Part shown: positions 1 through 9,200 of the stretch, piece by piece
Position numbering within the stretch: the stretch's first letter is position 1
How the letters are laid out: the number at the start of each line of letters is the position of its first letter
Assembly: GCA_002391065.1 (NCBI GenBank)
Contig: DGRP01000136.1
Location: forward strand, 1 to 13,572
DNA length: 13,572 nucleotides
DNA from: Ruminococcus sp. UBA4385
Lineage (GTDB): Bacteria > Bacillota_A > Clostridia > Oscillospirales > Ruminococcaceae
Reading direction: 5' to 3'
Position numbers and translations under genes: made by a program
The notes under the pieces: generated by a model
What the model was told of the DNA's origin: nothing
The model's input: only the letters and a program-made list of their open reading frames with translations
The model's database searches: none

Positions 1-1310
1 ATAAAGCTGTCCTGAAGCATTATACCCATCTGGCTTCTGAGAGAGCTCAGAGTAACATCGGCAATGTTCTTTCCGTCCATTGTGATAGAGCCGTCAGTTA
101 AATCGTAAAAGCGTGAGATAAGCGACACTATCGTTGACTTTCCTGCGCCCGTAGGTCCTACGAGTGCTATGCTCTCGCCGGGCTTTACATCGAAGCTTAT
201 ATGCTCTATAACATTGTTGCCCTCCTCGTAAGCGAAGGTAACATCATTGAAGGATACCTGCCCCGAGATCTCACCGATAGGCTCTGCGCCCTCCTTGTCG
301 GAGATAGTCACAGGCTCGTCAAGTGTCTCAAAGATACGCTCAAGATAAGCGATATTGTTGATAAAGCTGTTGATGATGTTCGATATGCTCATTATAGGCT
401 GCCAGAAGCGTGATGCGTAGCCCGTCATAGCGGCGAGCGTGCCCAGCGACACGGTAGATGCATGCAGTACAAGCAGCCCCACTGCGAACATCGCAGCCCT
501 TACCAGTGTGGAGATATTATCGGTGGTCGGCCACACAAGGTTTGAGAGCCTTACCGCCTTCATCCAGCTTTTGCGGTAGCTGTTGTTAAGCTTATCGTAA
601 ATGCCTGCGTTCTCTTCCTCACGGGTGAATACCTGAGTGATACGGGCGCCGACTATGTTCTCCTGCAAATATGCGTTCATATTGGAGCTCTTGTTTGAAA
701 CGTCCTGCCATGCCTTTCTCTGGTGCTTTTTGATAGCAAACATCAGCGCCATAAAGAGGGGTAGTCCCGAGAGAGCCACAAGCGTGAGCCTTACATCAAC
801 TATCAGCATGAAGATCAGAATGAAGATCATATTAAGTATCTCCATAATGAAGTTGATTATTCCGTTTGAAAGCATATCCGATACGGAGTTTACATAGTTG
901 ATGACACGGATAAGTATTTTTCCGTGAGGTCTGTCATCGTAGTAGGTGAAGGGGAGCTTCTGCAGGTGTGCAAAAAGGTCCTCTCTTATGTCGAAGATAA
1001 TGTTCTGACCTACCACCGTCATAATGCGCCCTCTGATATTTCCGAGGAGCACGCTCAGCCCTGTGCAGAAAAGGAGCAGTACAGCTAAGAAGATAAGCTC
1101 GCCTATCCTGCCCTTCGGGATAGAAACGTCCAGTGCCCTCTGAGTTATCAGCGGTCCGATAAGACCTGCTATAGCCGCCAGTATGCTTATGAACAGCGAA
1201 AGTATCATCTTTGAGCGATAGCGCTTTATGTACTTGAAGGAGCGCTTTAAGTGACTGAAATCAAAGGGGGTTTCAAGCTGTTCGTCAACGTCGTATTTGT
1301 TCCTAGCCAT
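1..1310 (-). CDS. ABC exporter half-transporter, ATPase/permease (partial, runs off left edge)
   Basis: This is the second subunit of a heterodimeric ABC exporter. It begins at ATG 1310, and 436 codons are visible before the window ends. Residues about 30-325 form the membrane domain with several hydrophobic helices. The ATPase domain follows, with Walker A GPTGAGKS at residues 385-392 and the Q-loop (MLQD) at about 431-434. The ABC signature, Walker B and switch histidine lie outside the window, so catalytic competence cannot be judged. The start overlaps the last 8 bases of the upstream exporter gene, and an AGGTGA ribosome site lies 6 bases ahead inside that gene, which suggests translational coupling. 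Such pairs (BmrCD, LmrCD, TM287/288 type) export drugs, lipids or peptides from the cytoplasmic membrane; the substrate here is unknown. Confidence 0.93.
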   Translation of the reverse strand, partial: MARNKYDVDEQLETPFDFSHLKRSFKYIKRYRSKMILSLFISILAAIAGLIGPLITQRALDVSIPKGRIGELIFLAVLLLFCTGLSVLLGNIRGRIMTVVGQNIIFDIREDLFAHLQKLPFTYYDDRPHGKILIRVINYVNSVSDMLSNGIINFIMEILNMIFILIFMLIVDVRLTLVALSGLPLFMALMFAIKKHQRKAWQDVSNKSSNMNAYLQENIVGARITQVFTREEENAGIYDKLNNSYRKSWMKAVRLSNLVWPTTDNISTLVRAAMFAVGLLVLHASTVSLGTLAAMTGYASRFWQPIMSISNIINSFINNIAYLERIFETLDEPVTISDKEGAEPIGEISGQVSFNDVTFAYEEGNNVIEHISFDVKPGESIALVGPTGAGKSTIVSLISRFYDLTDGSITMDGKNIADVTLSSLRSQMGIMLQDSF

Positions 1311-3087
1311 TTGCGCTCACCTCACTTTCGGGAGCACAGTTTATTCCGCTTTGAAGCTCATAAATCTGCTTGTAGTAGCCCTCACGCTGTATAAGCTCAT
1401 CATGAGTGCCTATGTCGGCAATGCTGCCGTTTTCAAGAATGATTATCTTATCTGCATTGCGTGAGGAGGATATCCTCTGTGCGATAACGATCTTGGTGCA
1501 AGGGAAGTCAAGCCTTTTGTCAAGGCTGTTCTGAATGAAGCTCTCTGTCTCCATATCGACAGCGGAGGTCGTATCGTCAAGAATGAGTACAGCAGGCCTT
1601 ACAGCCAGCGCACGAGCCAGAGAGATACGCTGTTTCTGTCCGCCCGAGAGACCTACTCCACGTTCGCCGACTATAGTTTCGTATTTCATAGGAAGCTTTT
1701 CAATAAACTCTGATGCTGCCGCAAGCTCAGCGCAGTGCTTTACATACTCCTCTTCAAGGTCGCTGTCACCGAAGGCAATGTTTGAGTCTATCGTATCGGA
1801 ATACAGAAGCACGTCCTGAGTGGCTATGCTTATATTCTGCCTGAGGGTTTTAAGCTTATGCTCCCTGACGTCCTTTCCGTCAACGAGCACCTGCCCCTCA
1901 CTGCATTCATAGAACCTCGGGATAAGGTTGATAAGTGAGGTCTTTCCGCTGCCTGTAGAGCCCATGATAACAACGTGCTCGCCTGCATTTATCCTGAAGT
2001 TCAGATTTTTAAGTATGGGCTTGCCCTTGATAGAATAGGAAACGTTTCTGAACTCGATCTCGCCCTTCAGACGGTCCTTGTCCTCGACTGCGTCGCTGCG
2101 GTCAACTATTTTCGGAGCTTCGTAGTATATTTCGATTATCTTTCCTGCCGATGCCATAAAGCGGAAGAAGTCATTTACGTAGTTTCCCATATTTCTCATA
2201 GGGTTGCTGACTGCCCACAGCAGTCCCGAGATAGCTACATACTGACCCATAGTGAGGTGCTGCTTTATCATAAAGATACCGCCGCAGAGAAGCAGCACTA
2301 CAGCAAGCGAGCCTGCTGCAAGGTCTATCATCGGCTGGAATTTCAGCCAGACCTTTGCAGCGCTGACATTAGCTGCCCTGTATGCTTCGTCACGCTCACG
2401 GAACTTGTCCATTTCAAACTGCTCTCTTGCGAAGGCTTTAACAACTCTGTTTCCCGAGATATTCTCCTGCGCCGCAGTATTAAGGTCGGACGATGCCTCT
2501 CTTACCTTTCTGTAGGCAGGTCCTGCCTTCTTTGAGAAGCGCCTTGTTATCACGAAGATAGCAGGCGTCATAGCCATAATGCAGAGGGCAGTTCTCCAGT
2601 CGATAGTGAAAAAGTACACCATAGAAGCTGTAAACAGCGCTATCGACTCCACGCAGCCCTTTATTACCCACGATACCATGTGCCTTACCATATCAAGGTC
2701 GCCCGTAAGACGTGTCATCAGGTCGCCTGTGCGGTAGCGGTCATAGAAGTCCATATCCTGATTTTCAATCTTGCGGAAGAGGTGAGTTCTCACCCTGTAG
2801 ATCATGCCCTGAGAGCTTGTCTCGTAGTACATATTGCAGGCATACTGCAGGACAGTCCTCAGCAGTGTAAAGCCCACCATACCAATGAGCAGCCACCAGA
2901 GAAGCCCTTTCTGATTTTTCAGGTTTTCCGCCGCATTATCGTTTGAAATAAACGTGTCGATTATCCTCGACTGAAAATACGGCGAGGTTATATACATAGC
3001 ATTGCAGGCAATGGAGAGAAACAGCGCTGCAATATAAGCCGCCCTGCTGCCCTTCATATTTTTCCATAGCCATCTTAGCTGAAACAT
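1303..3087 (-). CDS. ABC exporter half-transporter with degenerate ATPase site
   Basis: This is a 594-residue ABC exporter subunit, a normal length for a membrane-plus-ATPase half-transporter. Residues about 15-310 are the membrane domain; the ATPase domain starts near 343. Visible motifs are Walker A GSTGSGKT (376-383), Q-loop Q424, signature LSGGQ (480-484), Walker B LILDD (501-505) and D-loop SAVD. The catalytic Glu after Walker B is Asp505 and the switch His is Gln537 (IAQRIS). Both substitutions are typical of the degenerate-site subunit of heterodimeric exporters such as TM287, so this protein very likely pairs with the overlapping downstream gene. ATG 3087 is preferred over an in-frame TTG at 3105 because GGGGTGA (3092-3098) is correctly placed for the ATG and would lie inside the longer reading. 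Substrate unknown; multidrug-type export is a family-level guess. Confidence 0.95.
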   Translation of the reverse strand: MFQLRWLWKNMKGSRAAYIAALFLSIACNAMYITSPYFQSRIIDTFISNDNAAENLKNQKGLLWWLLIGMVGFTLLRTVLQYACNMYYETSSQGMIYRVRTHLFRKIENQDMDFYDRYRTGDLMTRLTGDLDMVRHMVSWVIKGCVESIALFTASMVYFFTIDWRTALCIMAMTPAIFVITRRFSKKAGPAYRKVREASSDLNTAAQENISGNRVVKAFAREQFEMDKFRERDEAYRAANVSAAKVWLKFQPMIDLAAGSLAVVLLLCGGIFMIKQHLTMGQYVAISGLLWAVSNPMRNMGNYVNDFFRFMASAGKIIEIYYEAPKIVDRSDAVEDKDRLKGEIEFRNVSYSIKGKPILKNLNFRINAGEHVVIMGSTGSGKTSLINLIPRFYECSEGQVLVDGKDVREHKLKTLRQNISIATQDVLLYSDTIDSNIAFGDSDLEEEYVKHCAELAAASEFIEKLPMKYETIVGERGVGLSGGQKQRISLARALAVRPAVLILDDTTSAVDMETESFIQNSLDKRLDFPCTKIVIAQRISSSRNADKIIILENGSIADIGTHDELIQREGYYKQIYELQSGINCAPESEVSANG

Positions 3088-3091
3088 AGTA

Positions 3092-3098
3092 TCACCCC
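3092..3098 (-). promoter_or_regulatory. Ribosome binding site deciding the exporter start
   Basis: GGGGTGA lies 4 bases before ATG 3087 and pairs well with the end of 16S rRNA. It excludes the in-frame TTG at 3105 as the main start. Confidence 0.75.
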
Positions 3099-3125
3099 GA
3101 TACAAATTCTTTTCTTACTCGGCAT

Positions 3126-3154
3126 ATTATAGCACTAATTTCCGGTAAATTAAA
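3126..3154 (-). promoter_or_regulatory. Probable promoter of the ABC exporter operon
   Basis: A perfect TATAAT -10 box lies at 3126-3131 on the minus strand. The -35 region, 17 bases upstream at 3149-3154 (TTTAAT), matches consensus weakly (3 of 6). The predicted leader is about 30 nt. The position between the preceding operon's hairpin and the exporter start fits a separate promoter. Confidence 0.55.
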
Positions 3155-3251
3155 TAGAAAAAGCTATAATTTATTTAACATATCCTCTAAAGCATAGAAT
3201 ACTTTGAACGCGGAGAAAGATAGTGCAGGATTTGATGTTTATCACAGCATA

Positions 3252-3278
3252 AGCCCCCTGCTTTTGGGGCAGAGGGCT
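3252..3278 (-). terminator. Hairpin after the AddB-like gene, possible terminator
   Basis: AGCCCCCTGC (3252-3261) pairs with GCAGAGGGCT (3269-3278), giving a 10-pair stem with one mismatch and a 7-base loop. It begins 4 bases after the stop codon of the AddB-like gene. There is no real U-run on the minus-strand side, so termination may be weak or factor-assisted, or the hairpin may protect the mRNA 3' end. Confidence 0.45.
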
Positions 3279-3282
3279 CGGC

Positions 3283-6249
3283 TCAGCTGTTATCGTCTTC
3301 TTTTTTATAGCGAAGTCCTTGCGGACACAGGCTCTTATGCGGACAGAAATTGCAGAAATCAGATTCATTGTTGGTGTCTTTATTGTCTTTATTGATAGTA
3401 TACAGAACATTATCTTTGTCATTCAGAGGGTACACCTGGCTGTCTTCCCATTTAAGGTTTCTGGCTTTGGAGGAAATCACATAGCTGTCTACAGGATATA
3501 CCAACAGGCTGTTTTGAATGTCGTTTTTACTGTGATAATCTTCCTGTTTTTTATATATTTTTTTGATCTGATCATAGGCATCGTTTATAATCCGGTTTTT
3601 CTCAGAATCACTCAGGAAGGTGAGCTGATCTAAATCTGCAAATGAATTATTCAATGCTGTATCAATATCATTGTTTTTGTTTTTGATTGTCTCGCCGATA
3701 ATCACAGCACTGATATACTGAACAATATTAAAGCGATTGTAGTAATATGTATCATCGTTCAGCAGTCTGTCGAAAACATAGCGGAAGCTGCACGGCTCAA
3801 TAACGATGTCTGTTTGGTCGGGAGACAGCGCGTCAATATTATTCGCATTGTACGGTTCAAGCCCCCATGAGTTATTTTTATTCCACCTGTCCTCCTCCTC
3901 CTTAGTGAACTCCTCCTTACGGTGGGATTCAGCGGTCATACCGAGAAGCTCAAACACATGGTAGGGCTTCATAAGCTCTCCGTCGATGTTCTCAACGTAG
4001 CTGAGCTTTACCGCACATTCGCTGAAAAGTATTCCGTACACAAGAGCATATTTCGAGAAATTGCACTGCTCCTTCTTTGACCTTGTGAACTTCTGCAGTC
4101 TGAGCCTGTCCTCATATTTAATACCGTTTTCCTCAAGTCCTTCAAAAAACTGCACAGTCAGAGGCCTTGGGAGAAGCTCATCAGAGACACGGCAGAGCTC
4201 CTTATCGGAAAGGAAGCAGAAGTGGTTTACTCTGTTTTCAACAGAAGGCCTTACAAGAATATCTCCGTCGATCTGAACCATATCGTGAACTATCCACCTT
4301 GCAGAGTCCTGCTCTTCATCGGCGACCTTTTTAAGATACTGCTTGATCATTTCTTTAAGCTGGCTGTTAGTGTCGTTCATGTTATCGTTTGTATCATCCT
4401 TGTCGAGCTGATCACGAAAGACACCCAGAATGTTTCTTATTCTCGGCTCCTGCGATTCGTCGCCGTTTTCCCAGGCTTTAAGGATTCTGTTAATTGCGGC
4501 CTTGAGCCTTTTGTTAATTCCGAAGTTGTCATAGGGTCTGATCAATATTTCGGCATAACGGTTTATCATTATAAGTGTCAGCATTACTTTTTTGATTTCT
4601 GGGATACTTAGCTTATTGACACTTAACTGACTGAAATTATTTATCGTCAGGTTATTGGCATCGTGATTCTTTAATTCATCTAAAGCGGCTTCTCGTTCAT
4701 CAATAGTACGTTTTATATCAAAAACAGCTTCAATTTTTTTGCGGTCAAAGTCTATCATATCGGCAAGAATGCTTACAGCCTCTTTTATATCCTCGGCATT
4801 TTCGATATAAGGCTGCAGGATATTGAAGTTTGTAATAAGCGAGTTGTTCTTTTCAACCGATTCCGAATAGCCTCTTATGCAGTCCTCAATGGGGCCGAAG
4901 TCGCCCTTTATATCAAGGCAGTTTTTTTCATTGTTCCACTTGTTTGAGGCGGCATACAGCATTCTTCCGACAGGGTAGTCAATCAGTCTTGTATAGCCGA
5001 ACTGCTTCGGGTGGTAGGCTCTGAGAATGTCATTTGCTCTTCTCGATGTGGAGTAGGGCATTTCTTCCATATATGACAGGGTTTTGTTGTAATTGTTTTT
5101 GTTACGTTTTAGTGCCTGTCTGAACTCTCTGTCAATATCATTGGCAAAGTCAATGACATTAGCGTACTTCTTGAACTCATACGTTATACCGAAGGTATTG
5201 AACTTTATTCCCTCCGAGGCTTTTCCGATAGCAAGAGCAAGCTTCAGGTTTTTCTTATTGAATTCTTGCTTTTTCGCCCGAATTTCTTCCTCATTTTTAT
5301 TATTAGGTATAAAGCATTGCTCTTTCTGAACTGTAAGCTCCTCATGGCTGAAATCAAACTCGGGCTTGTCTGAGAAGAGCTTATAGATATTCCTCCAGCA
5401 CTGATAGAAGGACTGAAGCTCAGGCTCTCTTCTGAAATTATGTATCATATAGATCTGATAGCCTGCTGCCCTGAGGTCATCAATCGCAGCCAGCAGTGCG
5501 GGCGGAAACTGAAAGATTCCGTCAAAAAGTATTATTTTCTTTTCTGCCTCTTCTGAAACAAGTTCCTTCTGAGAATTTTCCACTAGCGTATCTACATCAT
5601 TATCATGCTGATGCTTGCGCCTGATTGTATTATCCAGAACGTCTCTGAGAGCGTCATCAACGGCAGAGGAATCATTTTTGAGCTTATCTTTCAGCCTTTC
5701 AAACTTAAAGAGCTCGTTATCTTTGACCTTATTATAAATATACACAACAAACTTCTGCTCTTCGCTCATTCTGCTGTAGTTTATACTGTCATCGAAGCTG
5801 ATACCGAGCTCGCAAAAAAGCCTCAGTGAGCTGACAATATCGAAAGCATTATAATCCTCGGCATCAAGGAACTTTTTATCAACAGTCAGCGATTCATTAT
5901 CGGTCAATGTGAGCTTGAGCTTTGTGTCGGGCAGCTTCTCTCTGATAGCTGCGATCTCTTGGCCTACAAGACCGATCTGACGCAGAAGCCTGCTCAGGGA
6001 TACGCCTGTATTATTCTCTTTAACCTTTGTATCTGTCCATTCGGGATAGAATGAGTTGATAAGATTCTTGACTGTTATCAGGGGCTCATAATCTATATTC
6101 TCTTCCTTATACAGCCCGATTGAATTGAAGCCCTGAATCATTTCCTGCGAAGGGCAGACGTGTATGCAGTTCTCGTATAGCCCGTGTTGTATAAGGAACT
6201 CTTTTATACGCCTTGGGTTAGCGTAGGTTTTTACGATAATATTATTCAT
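3283..6249 (-). CDS. AddB/RecC-like subunit with Fe-S cysteines and apparently no nuclease site
   Basis: This 988-residue protein resembles AddB, the scaffold partner of AddA-type helicase-nucleases. Seen: an early CPSQEM segment (about 32-37) like the start of RecC/AddB but with no Walker A GxGKT; a degenerate Walker B-like strand IILFDGIFQFPPAL (239-252); Cys820 in EPCSFRYVFDRLL; and a C-terminal C-x2-C-x5-C (966, 969, 975). Cysteines in this arrangement bind the 4Fe-4S cluster that staples the AddB nuclease domain. Only about 145 residues separate Cys820 from the others, versus about 320 in B. subtilis AddB, and no GxxD...(D/E)xK nuclease signature is apparent. It is probably a DNA-binding or structural partner. 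It starts 15 bases after the helicase stop, with an AGGGA ribosome site in the gap, so the two are co-transcribed. Databases may simply name it a PD-(D/E)XK nuclease family protein. Confidence 0.82.
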   Translation of the reverse strand: MNNIIVKTYANPRRIKEFLIQHGLYENCIHVCPSQEMIQGFNSIGLYKEENIDYEPLITVKNLINSFYPEWTDTKVKENNTGVSLSRLLRQIGLVGQEIAAIREKLPDTKLKLTLTDNESLTVDKKFLDAEDYNAFDIVSSLRLFCELGISFDDSINYSRMSEEQKFVVYIYNKVKDNELFKFERLKDKLKNDSSAVDDALRDVLDNTIRRKHQHDNDVDTLVENSQKELVSEEAEKKIILFDGIFQFPPALLAAIDDLRAAGYQIYMIHNFRREPELQSFYQCWRNIYKLFSDKPEFDFSHEELTVQKEQCFIPNNKNEEEIRAKKQEFNKKNLKLALAIGKASEGIKFNTFGITYEFKKYANVIDFANDIDREFRQALKRNKNNYNKTLSYMEEMPYSTSRRANDILRAYHPKQFGYTRLIDYPVGRMLYAASNKWNNEKNCLDIKGDFGPIEDCIRGYSESVEKNNSLITNFNILQPYIENAEDIKEAVSILADMIDFDRKKIEAVFDIKRTIDEREAALDELKNHDANNLTINNFSQLSVNKLSIPEIKKVMLTLIMINRYAEILIRPYDNFGINKRLKAAINRILKAWENGDESQEPRIRNILGVFRDQLDKDDTNDNMNDTNSQLKEMIKQYLKKVADEEQDSARWIVHDMVQIDGDILVRPSVENRVNHFCFLSDKELCRVSDELLPRPLTVQFFEGLEENGIKYEDRLRLQKFTRSKKEQCNFSKYALVYGILFSECAVKLSYVENIDGELMKPYHVFELLGMTAESHRKEEFTKEEEDRWNKNNSWGLEPYNANNIDALSPDQTDIVIEPCSFRYVFDRLLNDDTYYYNRFNIVQYISAVIIGETIKNKNNDIDTALNNSFADLDQLTFLSDSEKNRIINDAYDQIKKIYKKQEDYHSKNDIQNSLLVYPVDSYVISSKARNLKWEDSQVYPLNDKDNVLYTINKDNKDTNNESDFCNFCPHKSLCPQGLRYKKEDDNS

Positions 6250-6264
6250 TGTGCTTTCCCTTCA

Positions 6265-9200
6265 TTATAAATAATCTACCAGTCTGTTATGTATTGGTGT
6301 TTTAGTAGTATTATCAGTATATTCCGAGTAATAAACTCTAAGGTTTTCCTCAGCTCTGGTCAGAGCTACATAGAAGATATTCTCATTTTCAATGTTAGCC
6401 CTGTTATTGTTAAAATCAGAATTATTATCCTTACCGAATGTAAAGCTGAAACTAAAAAGAACTTTTCCCGGTTCATTGTTGTCATTATCAGGATTGATTT
6501 TAGTCAGCTTAATCTTACCGCTGACCTCCGTTATCATATTAGCATCGACATTAACATCTGTGTATGCATAGGAAGACTTATCACCTTCAAGAAACAGAAG
6601 AACAAATACATTTTTGAACTGCATTCCTTTTGCCTTATGTACAGTCATGCAGGTGATATCATTATTGCTGTTTTCTGTATCGGGAATATTATCCAAAGGC
6701 TGGCTTGTCTGAACCTTCAGCTTGATTGACTCGTAGAGATTATCAAGTGTAAGCTGAGTATCCTTAAACTCACTTGCGATAGAATCCAGCAGAATATTAA
6801 AGTCATTCTTGTAGCCCTCGGGGTCGGCAGTAATTCTGAATGGCTCGCAGATCATATAGAGGTTGTATATTAATTTCAGAACAGAAACAGCCTCTCCCTG
6901 ATTGCTTACCTGTGTGCAGATCTCTTTCCAGTAATCATCAGCCTTGCTATCCGAGAGCTCTTCCCAGTATTTCGCTGACGAATTGCGTTCTATCATGTGT
7001 TTTATGCATTCGTTTATTGTTTGTTTAAGCTTTTCTGCTTTGTCCCCTGTTCCTGCATAGTTCGGATAGAAGGCATTATAATTATCCGAGTAATAGCGGC
7101 GTTCATCTTCTGTAACATTGCTCTGCAGACCTGTGTTTTGCACGGAGAAAAGAGGAGTATTATTATTCTTCGCTATTCCGACTCTCATATAATTTGAATA
7201 AAGCAGCAAATAAAGGTACTCCGACTGATCGGGGTGAGTGAGTGCAGAAAGCAGGAAGTAAAGATCAATTGCGGCAGTGTGGTTATAGAAGTCATCGCTT
7301 TTGTTTTTTGCAGCTTTTATAGTAAGCCCTGCAGCTTCGGCAGCCTTGATAACATCATCAACCTGATTATTTGTCCTTACAAGAATGGCTGTGTCCTTGC
7401 AAAGAGCTTTATCCCCGTTAAGATCGCTGATAAGATCGCGGATGAGAGCATTGATAACTTCTTCTTTATTTTTTTCTTTATACTTATACTTTTTTATATA
7501 ACTTGAGGTGATATTATTGGCGGATTGAAGCTTGCAGTCTTTGTAAATCGAATCATTTAGGGAGTTATAAACATTATCGGTATAGGCATTAAAAATATCA
7601 ATAAGATCTTTTACTGAACGGTAATTAAGACTGAGTTTATGTTCGCGCCATCTTTTAGGAACGGTGTTTTTAATTCTTGTAAATGAATTTCCGTTTGCAC
7701 CCCTGAACTGGTAAATGGACTGCTTCAGGTCGCCTACTATAAACAGTCTTGCGGTTTCGAGCTTGTTTATCAGTGCGGCAAAGCCGTCAACCTGATAGAT
7801 GTCAGTATCCTGAAACTCATCAATGAACAGATACTTAAAGCCGAATAAAGCAGGTGAAAAGCTCGGAGAATTCACACATTTCCTGAATGCATCTGCATAT
7901 TCGTCCAGAAGCACACCGTTGTTTTCTCTTACCTGCCTACGGTACTCGTTATATGAATCCCTCAGCACAAGGAAAAGGTAGTCATGCAGCCATTCATCAA
8001 TATTGGCAGGATTCTTGTCTGCGTCAATAGTTCTTGTATCGGCACTTATATCAGCACCGCTTTCCATGACCTTCTGACCGATACCTGCTATTGCATCAAT
8101 TACACTGCTCTTGTAATAGCCCTTCCATACATAAGGGGCGTGCTTGTCGATCTCCTCTGAGAGGATTTTCTTATACCTGTACAAACTTTTATTTACATTA
8201 TAGTCAGAGCCCACTCCGAGTGCTGTCGAGGTGTTCTGAATGATCTTCTTGATAAAGCTGTGGATAGTACCGATGTGCATATTCTCGGTGTCCTCGCTGT
8301 ACCTGAGGAAGCGTCGGTCACGGGTGAGAAGATACTGGCTGTGGAACATCTTTTTAAGACGGGAACGCATTTCATCGGCGGCTTCATTTGTAAAGGTAAT
8401 GAGCACTATGTCCTCAGACGGGCGCTTTACGCCTGAGTCTGAATCCTCATAGCACAAATACATTATCCTTGAAGCCATAGTCTGTGTTTTGCCTGTTCCC
8501 GCACCTGCGGTTACAGCAATATTCACATCGGCCTGCTCATGCTCAACAAGATACTGCTCTAAGTTGAAGATACCGTCCTCGGGATTTTCGATCTGTTTAT
8601 CTTTGATAGTATTGTCTATTAAATCCTTGATGCTTGCGTTTATGTCCTCGTCGCTTGCATTTACGACTTTTGCATTTACGACTTTGAATTCTCCGGTATT
8701 AACACCCTCAGGCAGAACATAAGCTTCAAACCTGAAAACAGAGATATAGTTTTTATTGAAGGCCTCATTACCGACTTCACCGTGCTTCAGATAAGCACCG
8801 TCGGGGGCAATGCCAAGCTCTTCCATTCTTTTTTGGAGAAGCAGCTTAATGCTTTTAATATCATCCTCACTCCGAACAAAGTGAATCTGCTTTATTCCGC
8901 GGCACCACGCATTTATAACAGCATTAATATCATCATAGCTGAGAGGCTTATCCCAGATATGAAGATGCGAATAATCACCCTCAGCGGCACTGAGGTTGTC
9001 GTATCCGGGCTCTAAAATTCTGCGGCAGTTTTCATACTGTGTGCCTGTGAGGTCTGCCTTATCAAACAGACGCTTCAGCCTGTCAGCGAGCTTGGGGTCT
9101 GCAAGGTCTTCCTTAAAAAGCGGCATAACACCATTCTCATAGCAGTGCTGATAAAGATTGTAATCTGTACTGTTCGGCTTTGCCATTTTGTGCTCTTTAC

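Noticed and set aside
1975..2535. A 186-codon plus-strand open frame opposite the ABC exporter gene
   Set aside because: It is antisense to the conserved ATPase and membrane domains, contains no recognisable domain and is a shadow frame.
3150..3175. A TATAAT on the plus strand near 3165 as a promoter reading toward the AddB-like gene's 3' end
   Set aside because: There is no recognisable -35 at a usable distance and no plus-strand gene follows; it is probably chance in A/T-rich intergenic DNA.
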